Shown piece by piece: positions 1 through 11,900 of a stretch of 64,000 bases of DNA; the first letter of the stretch is position 1, and each line of letters starts with the position of its first letter. The position numbers and the translations under genes were made by a program. The DNA comes from Gloeopeniophorella convolvens (taxonomy: Eukaryota; Basidiomycota; Agaricomycetes; Russulales). The notes beneath the pieces are model-generated. The model was not told the origin of the DNA, ran no database searches, and worked only from the letters and a program-made list of their open reading frames with translations. Location of the stretch: the NCBI GenBank assembly GCA_022496205.1, contig WTXD01000001.1:1798001-1862000 (forward strand), in the 5' to 3' direction.

Positions 1-467
1 CCATGTACGCCTCGCTGACTGCAGAGGCTCGCTCGACCACCGATCTCAGAATGTCTAGAGTGAATGCCACGTACAACCTAGGTCACCCCGACTGAAGCGC
101 ACTTAGATGCGTTGCAAAATTGGAGCGGCGGCCACTTACAGCAGTACCTGCGTCCAGAAGGCTTCGTTCTTCACTGAGAAACGAACGTGATTCGAGCCCT
201 TCTCCGGGCGACCGAATTGATAGGTTTCACCGGACTCCTCGATCTCCAGGTAGCCAACTACGATAGCCCGCTGGAGAGCTGTCAAGATCGTGTTCCTGGC
301 TATCAAAATATGATTTACTCTCCCCGACGAGCATGAATTGAAAGGGGGCGTAACTTACCCAGAGGAGTGAAGGGAGACAATGATCTCGAAATAAGGTAGT
401 ACGAGCTCGATGCCAGCGTTTTGAGAGAGAAAGCATGAAGGATTGGGGGTCCAGATACAGAATCCAT
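1..467 (-). CDS. Cyclopropane-fatty-acyl-phospholipid synthase-like protein, N-terminal part (runs off left edge)
   Basis: The gene would encode an S-adenosylmethionine-dependent enzyme that adds a methylene to unsaturated acyl chains of phospholipids. Only the 5' end is present. Reading begins at ATG 467-465 (MDSVSGPP...). A first exon ends in FTPLA at a GTAAGT donor near 357. A second exon starts after an acceptor near 304 and carries the pattern seen at the N-terminus of fungal members: ALQRAIVVGYLEI, then an FG turn, then VKNEAFW before the region that usually reads LLxxxDLGFAEAYM. The residues SEAYM can be read at the very edge, but I could not join that exon in frame with certainty, so the donor near 134-144 is ambiguous. 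The SAM-binding domain lies outside the window. The family call is inferred from this short N-terminal pattern only, and decay of the copy cannot be excluded. Confidence 0.5.
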
Positions 468-2590
468 GGCTGTCGAGGGAGCACAGGACTAGTTGTGAAG
501 CGTCATGCGCGTCCTGTATGCTTGGGCTTTATACAGCCCTCCCGGCGCCCTGTGTGACGATCGAGGCACCCTCCAAGGACCCTTCCAAACGAGGATATGA
601 CATGCTGTCGATGTGCCTCAATTTCTGGCGACGGATGGGGATGGCATTCGGTTCATAGTTGTTAGATGGTTACCTAACTAACTTACTAACTTACTGGAGG
701 AATTAAGACCACTCCATTCCGACGTGGTGCTTTGGGTCGTCGGAGAGACTGTCATCTCGGATCGGGGTCTGCGCCAAGCCTCCGAGCCAGTAACCGTACG
801 TACTGGCGTCCAAGTTGGCATTCGCTTTTTTCAACACTCCAATTCGTATCTTCTTCAACGTTTGAACGGTGCCGTTATTGCGCGGACGTAGTGGGAGGTA
901 GCGGGTTTCTATTGATGGGTTAATACCGTCCCGGTCACCATCATGTACCCGCACGGTGTCGGACCGAGGATCTGCAGCTTCTTTCGGCTGGCGACTCTGT
1001 CATTCGTGCTGACCAACAGGTACTATGCCCAATCAGGAAGTGAACATGACCAGGAAGTGAACATTTTGGAAAGATTGACTTCGCACGCAAAAATGGCTGC
1101 ACAGAATTTGTCGATATTTTTGTTCAGTGAATGCATAGATCCGTTCTACATGCTTGCGAGGTTTGAAGGCAATTAAGCTGCTAGATTATGCTAGAGAAAT
1201 CGGTACTTCTGGGACACTGATGTGGACAGCTGCCAATCCTCCAGGAACAAGGTAAGAAATAGCTTATACGCCATGAAACTTGATATTCACAATACACTTA
1301 TACATATCTACTATATCTCCAAGTTTTGTGTCGTTTACATGGGTAGAACACCATCTGCGAAAGCTTTCCCTCCGGAGGGGCTCTAAGCGTGACAGAGGAG
1401 ATTCAAGCTCCGCCGCCGGTGCGCGTGAACGACGCGTTGCGCGAATGTGCATCAGTGGGTTCTGGTCCACGATGAGATCGGATCTATGATCCCAGCAGGC
1501 GTGACAATCCGTGACAAGCGCGCACTCCTTGCGGGCACTTTTCTCTCGACTTCGGCTTTGCTCTGGCACGCTCAGATCTCAACAAATAAATCTAGAACTT
1601 ATGTACATAGAAAACACATCAAGGAATATACATGCAAAGTTCCAAGAGATTTGATTGAGGAAAACCCCGAGATTACCAGGAAGTGAATATTTGTGTCCAC
1701 TTCCCGATTGGTCATATTAAGTCAACGTTTGTCACCACTGACCAGTCACCCATACTCCGTCTCCGGCGACTTGTTTACAGCCAAATCCAAAACAATAGAC
1801 GCGATGTGTTTTTGCACACAAAGTTGGAGTTATGTGGTGCGTGAACCTCCATTTGGCAAGAATTTGTTCGAACTAACAGTGAGGAGATGGTGCAGAGTTG
1901 GTGCAGAGGATGTAAGGCCTCAAAGAGCTGCCAAACAGAGACTGACTTAGTGTCAAACCGCGCCGCCTGGCACCACCCGCCCCATTAATGCGCGTGAATA
2001 TGCGTGATGTCCATCAATTTGGATTAATTGGCTGTATGAAGGAGATAAAAAAAGAAGACGTCGATGGCTCCGCCAGAACTCGCGCTCCCCTCGGATTCCT
2101 CGCCGGGACACCAAGGAAACCAAGGGCTCCGCTTACTCCCGGCTTCTGGCCTAGCCCGGCCTCCATGGCGAATCCTCGACACGCCAATGGCCGCTCTTCC
2201 CTCACTCGAGCGCATATGCTTTGACCGGGGCGTAATTCCGACGTGCGTCGCCGCCGCCCGCGAGGCACCGCCGGCCACCTGGCACTACTTACCTGGCACC
2301 ACGAGCTACCAGCTCGACGCCATCAGCCACCGCCGCGAGCTTGGCGGCTACTCGGGACTGCAGAGGAGACGGTATCCGGCTCCATCTGCGTCTCATACGC
2401 ATGAACATAAACCACGCTCGTAGCCGCTATCACGTGTCATGCGTCGTGCATCATGGTGCATTACATCTCGCAATGCGCCTCTACCAGCTCGCGATTGTGA
2501 ACGATGCGGAGTGCGCGAACCACTTACAGCTAATTACAAAAGATAGGCCCCTGCGACGCGAAATTATGTAGCAGTAGGAATGGACATGTG
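468..2590. other. No convincing gene; short direct repeat inside
   Basis: The stretch has short open frames only. One minus-strand frame of 83 codons (954-703) looks protein-like in composition but has no recognised family and no clear partner exon. A 14-bp direct repeat, caggaagtgaacat, occurs at 1034-1047 and 1051-1064, with a related copy near 1678. No terminal inverted repeats, tRNA or transposase motifs were seen. Confidence 0.4.
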
Positions 2591-2596
2591 CGGAGA

Positions 2597-2773
2597 TCAA
2601 ATGAGCACCTGAATGTACTGCAGGAGGGGTCCAGGACCAATCACATCTATGCGCCTGTCAATTTTCCGAGCTTCCGTGTCTAACTGGTGCATAAGCGAGC
2701 ACTGTAGGCCGCGGCCCGTCGTGTCGTATGTTCCTCGGGCTAATGAGAGCTGATGAGCCTGCTGGTGATGCAT
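2597..2773 (-). CDS. Possible small orphan protein, 58 codons or more
   Basis: A minus-strand frame opens at ATG 2773-2771 and reads a hydrophilic peptide containing HQLDTEARKIDRRIDVIGP and ending LLQYIQVLI. A TATA-like element (tataag, read on the minus strand) lies about 85 bp upstream. An alternative splice after LLQYIQ to a GGGCCT exon near 2540 would change the last residues. No family was recognised. It could be an exon of a longer decayed gene or a chance frame; the call rests only on composition and the upstream element. Confidence 0.2.
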   Translation of the reverse strand: MHHQQAHQLSLARGTYDTTGRGLQCSLMHQLDTEARKIDRRIDVIGPGPLLQYIQVLI

Positions 2774-3616
2774 CGAAGTTCGAGTTATTGCATTAGAATC
2801 GCGTCCTCGGATGCACGCGGAGGACCCTGGATCTGCAGCCGGCAATCGTGTACTTATATGGACTGGCACGCGGCGCCGCTCGCGCATTGAGGTTGGCCAC
2901 CATCTAGATGGCACTTTAGAGAGCACTAGGCGCCTTAGAACTTTACATCGGGGAATTTTTGCACTGCGAGCCGCCTCAGGATTGATGTTCAGAGCAAGAT
3001 TTCAGAGCACTTCTATTGAGCAGCAATCCTCGGCTCACCCCAGCAGATTTGAAGAAGAACTGAAGAGCCATCTCCACAACGTTCCGCCTACAGGCACCGT
3101 GATCGATGACCAGTTGACCCTGGTTGACCTGTCATTGTCCGCGGCTTGATCCAACTTGAGTGATGTGCAGGAAGCGTACGTTCTTCATGTTCGCTGCATT
3201 TTTCAGGTGTTTCAATTTCTCTTACCGCCGCGCCGCGAGATGTGCCATGCAAAACTTTCCTGGAACAGCTGTTAGACGGTCGCTCCCGTTACGAGGGTCG
3301 GTTTGAGGGGTCCTAGCGAGCAAGCTGCAAGCAGGAGGGAACATCACTATACAGCGGCATGCACTGGGGCATGAACTAATGGTGGATTCCGACGCACACA
3401 CCGATGGCAGGGAGATGCCTTGAGCACAGCAGGATACGTGGTAGCCCCCCGACGCACCCACGGCGTTCAGCTTGTACGGGGCGCCCGTCAGCTTACGTAC
3501 TTGACAATAGCGGATAGCCAAGTGACTGAACGCCTCAAAATCGCCGGCACCCGTGAACCTGTTTTATTCATCCATTGTACGCAGGGTATATCTGAGCACT
3601 CGGGCACACCTTCCCA

Positions 3617-4734
3617 TCACGGGACCGCCGTACTGGACTCGGCCTCGCGACGCTCGTGATCCTCCCAGAACCCTCGGAGAGCACGAGAACCGCTCGAAAA
3701 GCCGTCGATAGGGAAGGTTATGGGCCGCCCGGTGCGCGGAGAGCTGAGTAGATTCCCTTCCTTGGGCACATGTAGATGGGAGAGCTCTGGGCGGGGCTCG
3801 ACGGGTTCTGTGATTTTGAGGATGCGGATGGCAGCGGCGCGCTCGACTTTTCGTTTCGTTGATGTCAGCGGCTCAAGACAAACGATGCCCGTGCCTGCAG
3901 ATCACGAAACAACCGGTTAACACGCCATGACTTCCTCGCAAACATCAAGAGCAAGTCACCTTGTGTGAACGCGGGTCGTCTACCCGGTTCAAAACCAAAA
4001 TGGATCCGCACTTTCGCGAGGCTCCCTTCGGCCTTCGTCCAGAATATAACCCTGTATGCAGCAAAGTTGATGGGGAATGGCTGCCCGAACCGCTCCACCT
4101 TGGGTGCGTCTTCGTGCGGGCGCCTGCCGGTCTTAGGATATAGAGACCAAGTTGCAATATGTTCTTCCGTAGCCAGCTGCTGTTGCATGATGAGCGCTGC
4201 CAGGCCCGAAGTACTAGGCTGCGCCAGGAGGCCCGGGGGTAGGCGCCAGGGTACGCCGTCGTCCAGTAAAAGGTCATGGCCATCTTGGAATGAGCGCGGG
4301 ACGTTGCTGTCTTTGGTCACGCGAAAACGTACATGGCCGGATCCCGTAGGGTTGTCTGGCGGTACGTAGTACAGGAACCCTCTGGTTCCCTCCGGAAATG
4401 ACTCCGGGCCCCGAGTGGTGGTCGGAGAGCCGCCGTATCGAACGATAGAGCGTTCCAGTTCGTCATTGAGGACTGACCATACGATAGCCTTGTGACGCGC
4501 GGATAAATCTATAAAATCCGAGGGGTGGAGATGAGCAGGATCGAGTGTGCGGATATGCCTTCTGAAACGTCTCTGTCGCGTTGGGGCGTCGTCTTTCCCA
4601 GGAGAGGCGGAGGTTGACGAGAATGGGCGTAATTGTATCCGAAAAAAAGCGGTTCCGACGCGGGGTGTCAATGTACAGGATGTGGGGGGCAACAGGTGGC
4701 GGAAGACAGTGGATGAGAGTCGGATAGAGGTCAT
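3617..4734 (-). CDS. Conserved-looking protein of unknown function with a mitochondrial-type N-terminus
   Basis: I place the start at ATG 4734-4732 (MTSIRLSSTVFRHL...), which gives an Arg/Ser/Thr-rich, acid-free leader typical of a mitochondrial presequence. Exon 1 runs 4734-3960. It contains a basic RQRRFRRHIRTLDPAHLHP segment and a central region with GSGHVRFRV and VERFGQPFPINF, and ends at FTQ. A 64-bp intron (3959-3895, GTGACT...CTGCAG) is inferred because the frame then stays open for 92 codons (TGIVCLEPLTSTKRKVERA...), ending at TGA 3619-3617. Without splicing the frame stops at 3865. The product is about 350 residues. I do not recognise a named domain. The gene is divergent from the F-box gene, with about 345 bp between the two starts. 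Confidence 0.65.
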
Positions 4735-5079
4735 GGTTGGCGTTGGGCTGGTACACGCCGAGAGGAGGGGACTCCGAGTCCCGTGACCGCGAAGACATCC
4801 AAGGGCCGTCGCCCCGTTGATCCAAATAATTCGAAGTTCAAGAACAGAATGTAACGTAGCCTCGGACCCGCATGCCGCTGGCACATAACCTTACAGTATC
4901 ATGGAAACCAAATCAAACAACGTGACCGCTCACCGACACCTGTCGACCGATTGCGATTGCAGACCACCATCACCAACAAGGTTACCAACCTACCTTCTGC
5001 TACCTTCCGACTCCCTCCGGCGAAGCTGCCTTGACTGAAGGAAGACGTCCTGAGCGCACACAGGAGTTGCACATACACG

Positions 5080-6904
5080 ATGTCTGACATGGTGGTGAGA
5101 GGCGGAGCCCGTCTACTCGACATCAAGCCTATTAACACCCACCCCAAGTCATCGGACGTGTCCCACCTCGTGCACCCTCCCATCGCCTCTCTCCCGACCG
5201 AATGCCTCGCCGGCATCTTCTGCCATGTCCGTCTGTTGTGCGACCCATCGGCGCCGCCAAAGCCAACTGGCAAAATACCACACTGGATCACCATCACACA
5301 AGTGTGTGGGCACTGGCGCCGGGTCGCTCACGCGTGCAGCGAGCTCTGGACAGACCTCCCGCTCGTAAGCATGGCATGGACGCGTACCATGCTCGAGCAC
5401 TCGCGCTCGCGCCCGGTCGTGGTGCTGTGGGACAAGGACGCGGAGGAAGATGGCGCGGAGCTGTCGCTCGCCGCACTGCGTGCCGCATTAGATGCGTTGC
5501 CACGCGTGCGCGAGCTTGCGCTGGAAGATACATTCGAGAAGCCTGAAGTGCCGGATCGCGTGTGGTTTACAGGGCCCCCACCCAAGGTCCGGGACCGGTC
5601 ACCATTCATCGACGAGGTCGTTGACGCGCTGTGCCAGCAACACGCGCCGCTACTCGAGGCGTTCTCCCTGAACGTGACGCGGGACGAGTTCATCCAGCTA
5701 CCTCCAGAGCTCTTCAAAGGCGAAGCACTTCCTGCGCTGCGGAAGTTGGATCTATCGGGCTTCAGCATCAGCCCAACATCCCCGTGCATTCATCCCGGTC
5801 TCTCGACGCTTTCTCTCGTCCAATGCCGAGTCTGGGAATCGGCTGAGGATATGCTGGAAACGATTGCGTCGCTCCCTAATCTCGAGGTCCTTAGCATCGG
5901 ACGAGGCACATTCCCTCCCATTCTGGACGAGGTGCGGCTGGTGATGCGCTCCGTGTCCCTACCTAAGCTTCGGGACCTCAGCATATTCGGCCTCACCAGC
6001 GAAGTCACGTCGGTACTCGGGACCATGACGTTCCCAGAAGAAGCGGAGCTGTACCTGTACCCCGAATGTGACGACTATACCAGGGATGAAATCCATGCCT
6101 TTGCCACGGTCATCAACCAACATTACGCATCCCGAATAGAGGCTGGTTTTAAATTCCAGACGCTCTCAATCTCGGAAGATGAAGCAATGCAGGGCATCGC
6201 ATCCTGGACGGCGAAACATCCAATCGCCGATGGGGAGGAGCAGAAGGATTTGTTGGAGGTCACACCCTTCCAGACAGTGACAGAGAATGGCTTGGACTTT
6301 GGACTGTTGCTGCTACCCGAGCTCCCCATGCTCGACTCCATCCGCACACTTGACGTTTCCGGCTGCCTCTTCTGGTTCCCCGTGCCGTGGAATCGCCTGA
6401 CGGAGTTGGCGACAAACATCGAGCATCTCATCCTCACTGGTATGACAACCGAGGGATTCCTCGTATCGCTCGACCTCCGCGAGACGTTCGGCCAGATGGC
6501 TTTCCCGCAATTAGTCAGCCTCACACTTCGCGCGGTGGTGTTGAGCGAGCCGAATGAACTCGTGGAATCATCGCCGCCGCTCGAGCAGCTCAAGGTCTTC
6601 CTCCATCGTAGGAAGGGGGCCACGCACCCTCTAAAGCTTATCCTCAAAGAATGCGGCGTGATGCCCAGCACGATTCTGGAGCTCCAGAACGAGTTTAGTA
6701 CAATGACCCTCGTCTGGGATGGAATCAAGCAGATTCCCCAGAAGGGTGAGCATTGTACTACCACGTCACATTTCAACACTTACAATTACCTCCCCAGGTG
6801 GAATCCTCGTTGAGTCCCCGCGGCGCTTTTGGGATCTTAACAGTGATCTTCAGATCCCGTACACCCTAGATGAACTCGATGCTAATCCCGGGGACAATGA
6901 ATGA
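5080..6904 (+). CDS. F-box protein with leucine-rich-repeat-like C-terminal region
   Basis: The product of about 590 residues is likely the substrate-recognition subunit of an SCF ubiquitin ligase. The start at 5080 (MSDMVVRGG...) is followed by an F-box-like motif at about residues 34-90: IASLPTECLAGIFCHV, then the downstream half with ITQVCGHWRRVAHACSELW. That spacing is usual for the large Agaricomycete F-box families. The rest has irregular leucine-rich segments (LRKLDLSGF, LEVLSIGRG, LPKLRDLSIF, IRTLDVSGC), as expected for an LRR-type substrate-binding surface. The last 35 codons come from a second exon: a 52-bp intron at 6746-6797 (GTGAGC...CCCCAG) joins PQKG to GILVESPRRFWD and ends at TGA 6902-6904. 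The substrate is unknown; such genes are numerous and fast-evolving in mushrooms. Confidence 0.85.
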
Positions 6905-7349
6905 ACCGACTAACACACTTTAATTGCGAACAGCTCGCGCCAAGAATAAGCAAACGTAGTGACGTCTCGACCTGGAGCAGAGGCCATGAGGGCTTGAGCG
7001 GACTCAGGATGAACAAGAGGATAAAATTTAGCGCGTCGGACCTATCGGTCTGCATCATCTCTTGTCGCTGCAACGCAACGTGCATTATATGTCCCGCGCT
7101 TCCGAAGGGCCTCACCGTCATCGTACATAGGCTTAGGTATATAGCGTGAGGCCCCAGTGGACAACGGAAAGTGCAAAGTGCAGCTAGAGCGCCTGAACTG
7201 TCGCGACTCCTGACATATTCGCCATTATTATGCCAGATGCGTGGGCCCTCACACGCGCGCCAAACATTGAAAGACGCATGAAGCACGAGGGAAAGGCATT
7301 ATAAAGACGGTGTGATCTAAACAGCACAGGGATATCCTGAATGATAGTT
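6905..7349. other. Convergent 3' intergenic region, nothing recognised
   Basis: This lies between the 3' ends of the F-box gene (+) and the uS15m gene (-). Only short frames are present, and no RNA gene or repeat was recognised. Confidence 0.5.
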
Positions 7350-8316
7350 CTAGACGACGAGTTCACCTTCAACTGCACTAGGTTCCAGTCCGAGTCGTTC
7401 CAGAACACGCTCGTATCTGTCCCGGTCACTGCGCTTCAAATATTTCAGCAACTTGGCGCGCTGGTGAACGAGCCGACGCAAGTTCCTCCGGCCCCCAACA
7501 TCCCGCTTGAACTGTGTGAGGTGGTGCCAGACGTTGCGTATCTGGAGGGTCAACAATGCAGCTGATTGAGATGATGATAGGGTCAGAGATGCCTTTGGGT
7601 TGATGACGACAGGGCGCGCACCTTGGACCTCCGTCCGCCCGGTATCATTCGGCTTGCCGGGCTCTGAGAACTCCGCAATGACCCTCCGCCGGTTCTCGAA
7701 CGCGATCCCCTGCGCATTCGCGTTGCGCATGTCCACAAGCTTCGCTACCTGGCTGGCCTGCGCCACGCTGGCGGCCATATCCGTCTCATTCTGCGCAGCC
7801 GCCTCTTCCATCTGCAGGCCCTTCATCGCGGTCAGCTCGCGGCGTGTGTTGACGTCCGCCGAGAGGAGCGGGAGATGTCCGAAGAGCATCCGTTGTTCGC
7901 CCTCGCCGAGGCCAAATGCCAACGTCTGCGGGACATCGATGTCGGAAGCCGCCTTTGGTATGCGCACGGCGTCTGTCGGCGCGTCGGGGGCGAGCTCCTC
8001 TGGGCGGACGAGCACGCGCGCGAGGTCGGACGACGTCCACTTGGTTTCGTTGCCCGCGACGGTGCCGAGGATGACGTGCGGCCGCGAGGAGGCGGCCTTT
8101 TTCTGCAGCTCCTCGCGCTTTGCAAGGTTCTTCTGACGCGTCAGTCGCGCCTGGCGTTTCCGTGCGGACTCGATGTTCAGGACGGCGGAGGTGTGTAGGG
8201 AAGCAGCGCGTGATGACGAGGCGGCTGCTCCCACGGCTACCGAGCCTGAAACGGTGTAAGTATGGCCCTATATACCCTACTGAGGACACACCTTGTGAGA
8301 ATAAGGCTCGCAGCAT
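7350..8316 (-). CDS. Mitochondrial small ribosomal subunit protein uS15m (S15 family)
   Basis: It is a component of the mitochondrial 30S-type subunit that binds 12S/15S rRNA. Exon 1 (8316-8292) encodes MLRALFSQ, the start of a presequence. A 46-bp intron (8291-8246) joins it in frame to GSVAVGAAASSSRAASLHTS. The long N-terminal extension is usual for fungal mitochondrial S15. The S15 core sits at the C-terminus: LTLQIRNVWHHLTQFKRDVGGR, where the NIRxLxxHL-like element is recognisable, then RRNLRRLVHQRAKLLKYLKR, the characteristic RRxLxxLVxxRxxLLxYL signature of S15. The product is about 305 residues, against about 285 for yeast Mrps28. The start at 8316 is preferred because it gives a presequence through a clean GT-AG splice. 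Confidence 0.9.
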
Positions 8317-8936
8317 GTCTCCTGCGGCGCTGGTGTACGCTGTTGCGTTCCAGCGCGGGCCAAGAGGATGGGGACAAAATTCAGCTTCCGCCGCCCGTGG
8401 GAACGGACGGTGCCGAACACCTATATAACGCGCGTTGCGCGTCGAACTTTTCTCTTCAAGGGACATATGCCACGCTGCTCGATGTTAGATTTCCTCCACC
8501 GTCGTTGACAGTGCCAGTGACTCTCTGGAGTCTCTGTGATCTCGAGAAGGACCCAAGTTAGGAAGTGTCGTGTCGACACCTTTGGGGGGCACGGCATGTC
8601 GACATACCCTTGGAACATCTTGTATAGCATTCACACTTTATGTGCTTCTTGGTCTATCCGGTATTTCGATATTGAATACATCTTTTTTCAATATACAATG
8701 GTCCCCAGCTATACTCGAATCAAACGAGACTGGCAGTATGTTGTCGGTTTATTGCGCAGACAATGTTCAAGTGAGCCAAGCTATTAAATCTGCAACGTCC
8801 ATCAGCCAGTTGTGTAGGAAGTCAAATATCGTGGGTATGCAGGATCCTGCCATCCTGGGATTGAAGCCAACTACGATACACAAAATCTGACGCCAATCAA
8901 CAGATTATACTAGCACATCTATTACACCTATATGTT
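8317..8936. other. Intergenic, no gene seen
   Basis: This is the upstream region of uS15m and the 3' flank of the importin gene. It holds only short overlapping frames, with no RNA gene or repeat recognised. Confidence 0.4.
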
Positions 8937-11900
8937 TCACTGCTGCTCCTGCACCACGCGCTGCACCACCACCATCTCTTCAGCATTGAGTTGCCCAACC
9001 AGCGCCCCGAAGCCGTTCGCATCGCGCGCGGCGCATTCTTTGATGAACGAGATAACGTGCGCCTGTAGCAGGACATCAGTGCGATGTGAGGACAATCCCT
9101 TCGACGACGCTTACGCGGAGGTCAATCTGCGAGACAGGATCCTTGAGAAGGTCTTCGTCGTCGTTGTCCGCGAGCACGTCGTCATTGTCAAACGACATGC
9201 CGCGCACGCCGACAATGTCTGACAGGAACGCGAACTCGTCCTCCTTCAAAGTCTGCTCCAGCTTTTCTTCGTCAGCCCACTCCGAAGCCTTTATACATCA
9301 GACACAATGGTCAGACATCGCTCCATGCGGCTGATTGAGAGGCGGTACTTACGCCGTCGTCGGAATCGGCATCAAGCAGGCCGCTTGGTGCCGCCATGCT
9401 GGCGGCCTCGCCATTCGTCTGCAGTTCATGAAGGAGAAGCTTGAGTGCCTTGACTGGGAATGGCACTTTGGTAAATTGGGGTGGTTCTGTATGGGGGTAT
9501 CAGCACACAGCAAGTTGGACTTCACGACGTCACACTCGCCGACTCGGGTCTTGGACCGCGTCATGATCGCTTTTAGCCCATCAGATCGCAATCCCCGAAG
9601 ATGTGTCGGGGTTGCAGACTCACTGTTCTTCGTCGCCGCCGTGATGATGATGTCGCCCTTCACGATGACCTGTTGCAACGATGCTCGCTCAGCGCGCAGC
9701 AAATCACATAGCGCCAGCGCGCTGATGCGCGTTGGCCAGAAGCCCTGGAACGTCGCCGCGTTCTCGCACCACGTGTTGAGTAGTACGTCGAGTCCCACGC
9801 GTGCATCGTCCCCAATGCGCGCCGCCTCGAGCAGGTCGAGCACGATGTCTCGCTGTCCGTGTAGCAGGAACGCGAACGGGACGACGAGGCTCTGTAGGAA
9901 CGTCGCCGTCTGTGCGCTCTGCATGCGCGCGAGCATCGCCTGCAGCAGATCCGGCAGCACCGGCAGCACGCTCTCGCCCGCGCGCCGCAACAGGTGGATG
10001 ATCAGGTCGCCGATCACGAGCCCGCCTGACTCGTCCTGGTTCTGCAGGAGTCGCGCGACGACTGCCAGCACATTTGCGGTGCCCGTCTGGCCATCTGTGC
10101 CGGTCCACGACAGGAGTTGGTTGACGTCCTTGCGCACGACGAGGGTGAGAAGTAGGACGCCGTTCTGCAACGGCGTGGCATGTTAGGAAGGTTGGCCGGT
10201 TTGAACGGACCGTGCACGCACCTGGAGAACATCACGGTCCTCGGCGACCTTGAGACAATTGAACACGCTTGGAGCGATGGCAGCAAAGAACCCGTCGCCC
10301 AGACCGGCCTCAGGTGCACCCCGTGCAAGGCTACCAAGAAGCTCGAGCGCCGACGAGGCAACCCATGATTCTTCCGCGCTGGCATTTGCGATCGCCGTCG
10401 TGAGCCTTGGGAGCGCCTGTTTGATGGTTGTCTCGTAGATACCTGGTGTCTTGGAGCTAGCGATGGAGAGTAGCACATCGTTGAGGATAGACAAGAAGAT
10501 TGGGTCTGTTGAAGGAAAGGTCAGTTGATGATGAGATAGAAGTGAGAGAGAAACTATACCTCTGATGTTCTTCGGCCAAACATCCAAAAGTGCGACGGTA
10601 AGGGCATCTGCCAGGTCTGGGGTCAACCACGTGCCGCTGCCAACATCAGACAGAGCAGACAAGGTCTCCAGAACAAGGGTAAGGGTATCCTCTGTGGTTT
10701 CCAGCAGGAACGGCCCCAAATCCCTCGCAATTCTGGGCACGATTGCCAACTGGCTGTCCTGAATGTACTGAGCAAAGCTGGTGCAAACACGTCAGCGTGG
10801 GGATAACCTGTGCCACCCACCGGAACCCACTGTTGAATAGACTTGACTGCAGAGACTTTGAAAGGAATACCGGTCTCGCTTGACTCGATGACTTGCACAG
10901 CAGCATCAAGGTATTGTCCACGGACGTCTGAGGGAAGTAATTCTGCAAACCGACTTGCGAAGAATAGACAGCGTCCCTGCAAGAACGGGTATGCTATGTA
11001 TGGTTCACGCATTAGCCTGAGCGGTCGATCTTCCTAAGCTGGGAAATACGAACCTGACAGGGTGAGTAGGGAAGGGATAACCTGAGCAAGGAGGTACTCG
11101 ATGTCGAGTGGTTTCGGCCTGCCAGAGTCAACTTCGTCATTCGTGATGTCCGAGATCTGCTCAGCCTGCGAGCCCAAGGTCGCCAGTGCGCCTTCGAGAG
11201 GGCGCCACCTGGAGCCAATCAGGACCCCGAAGTCAATCTGAGACTAGAAAGCTGGCTCACCACTCCTGCACGCCGGCCTCACGGGCTTGATTAGTTTCTG
11301 TGATGATGCGCTTGACGGAAGCCTCGAGCGCTGACACGGTCTGGGTTGGTGCATTGCTCAGGAGAGACTACGGAGTATAGGTCAGAAGAGCGAGATTTAC
11401 TCTGTGTCATGACATACCGCCAGCAGATCGAAGACGGCAACTCGTATGCTGTACGCCTGCGTGTCGTCGTCCTCCTGCGAGATGAATAGATTCGCATCCG
11501 CAGCCCACTCTTCCTCCTGGGAGACGTTCGATTACCATCTTCTGGCGAGGTAAAGAGCACGCACGTTCTCCCTGGTCATTTGCGCCCACTGCACGAGCGT
11601 GTCAACCAACCGCCCCAACGTGCCGTCCTCAAATGAGACCCGCGCTTTGCTCCTGCGCGTGGCGGCAGAGACGAAATCCACTAGAGGTGCGATGAGCTTG
11701 TGGAGCTCGATCGGCACACCTTCGGACGAATTTGGAACCGTTGCGTTATCGGCGAGGTAGTACTGCACAAACGTTGGGTAAAGGGCCTGAAGGTGGTGCA
11801 GGGATGCGGAGAGGTAGGCTGGGAGGTATGGAGCGATGACACGCGGGAAGGACGTGTGGACTGTGTCGAGCGTCTGTATTCCCCGACCTCAGTCAGATGG

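Noticed and set aside
1034..1064. 14-bp direct repeat as a possible transposon target duplication or CRISPR-like repeat
   Set aside because: Only two close copies with a 3-bp spacer and no mobile-element features; probably a chance short duplication.
6123..6779. 218-codon frame antisense to the F-box gene
   Set aside because: It is a shadow of the strongly supported plus-strand coding sequence.
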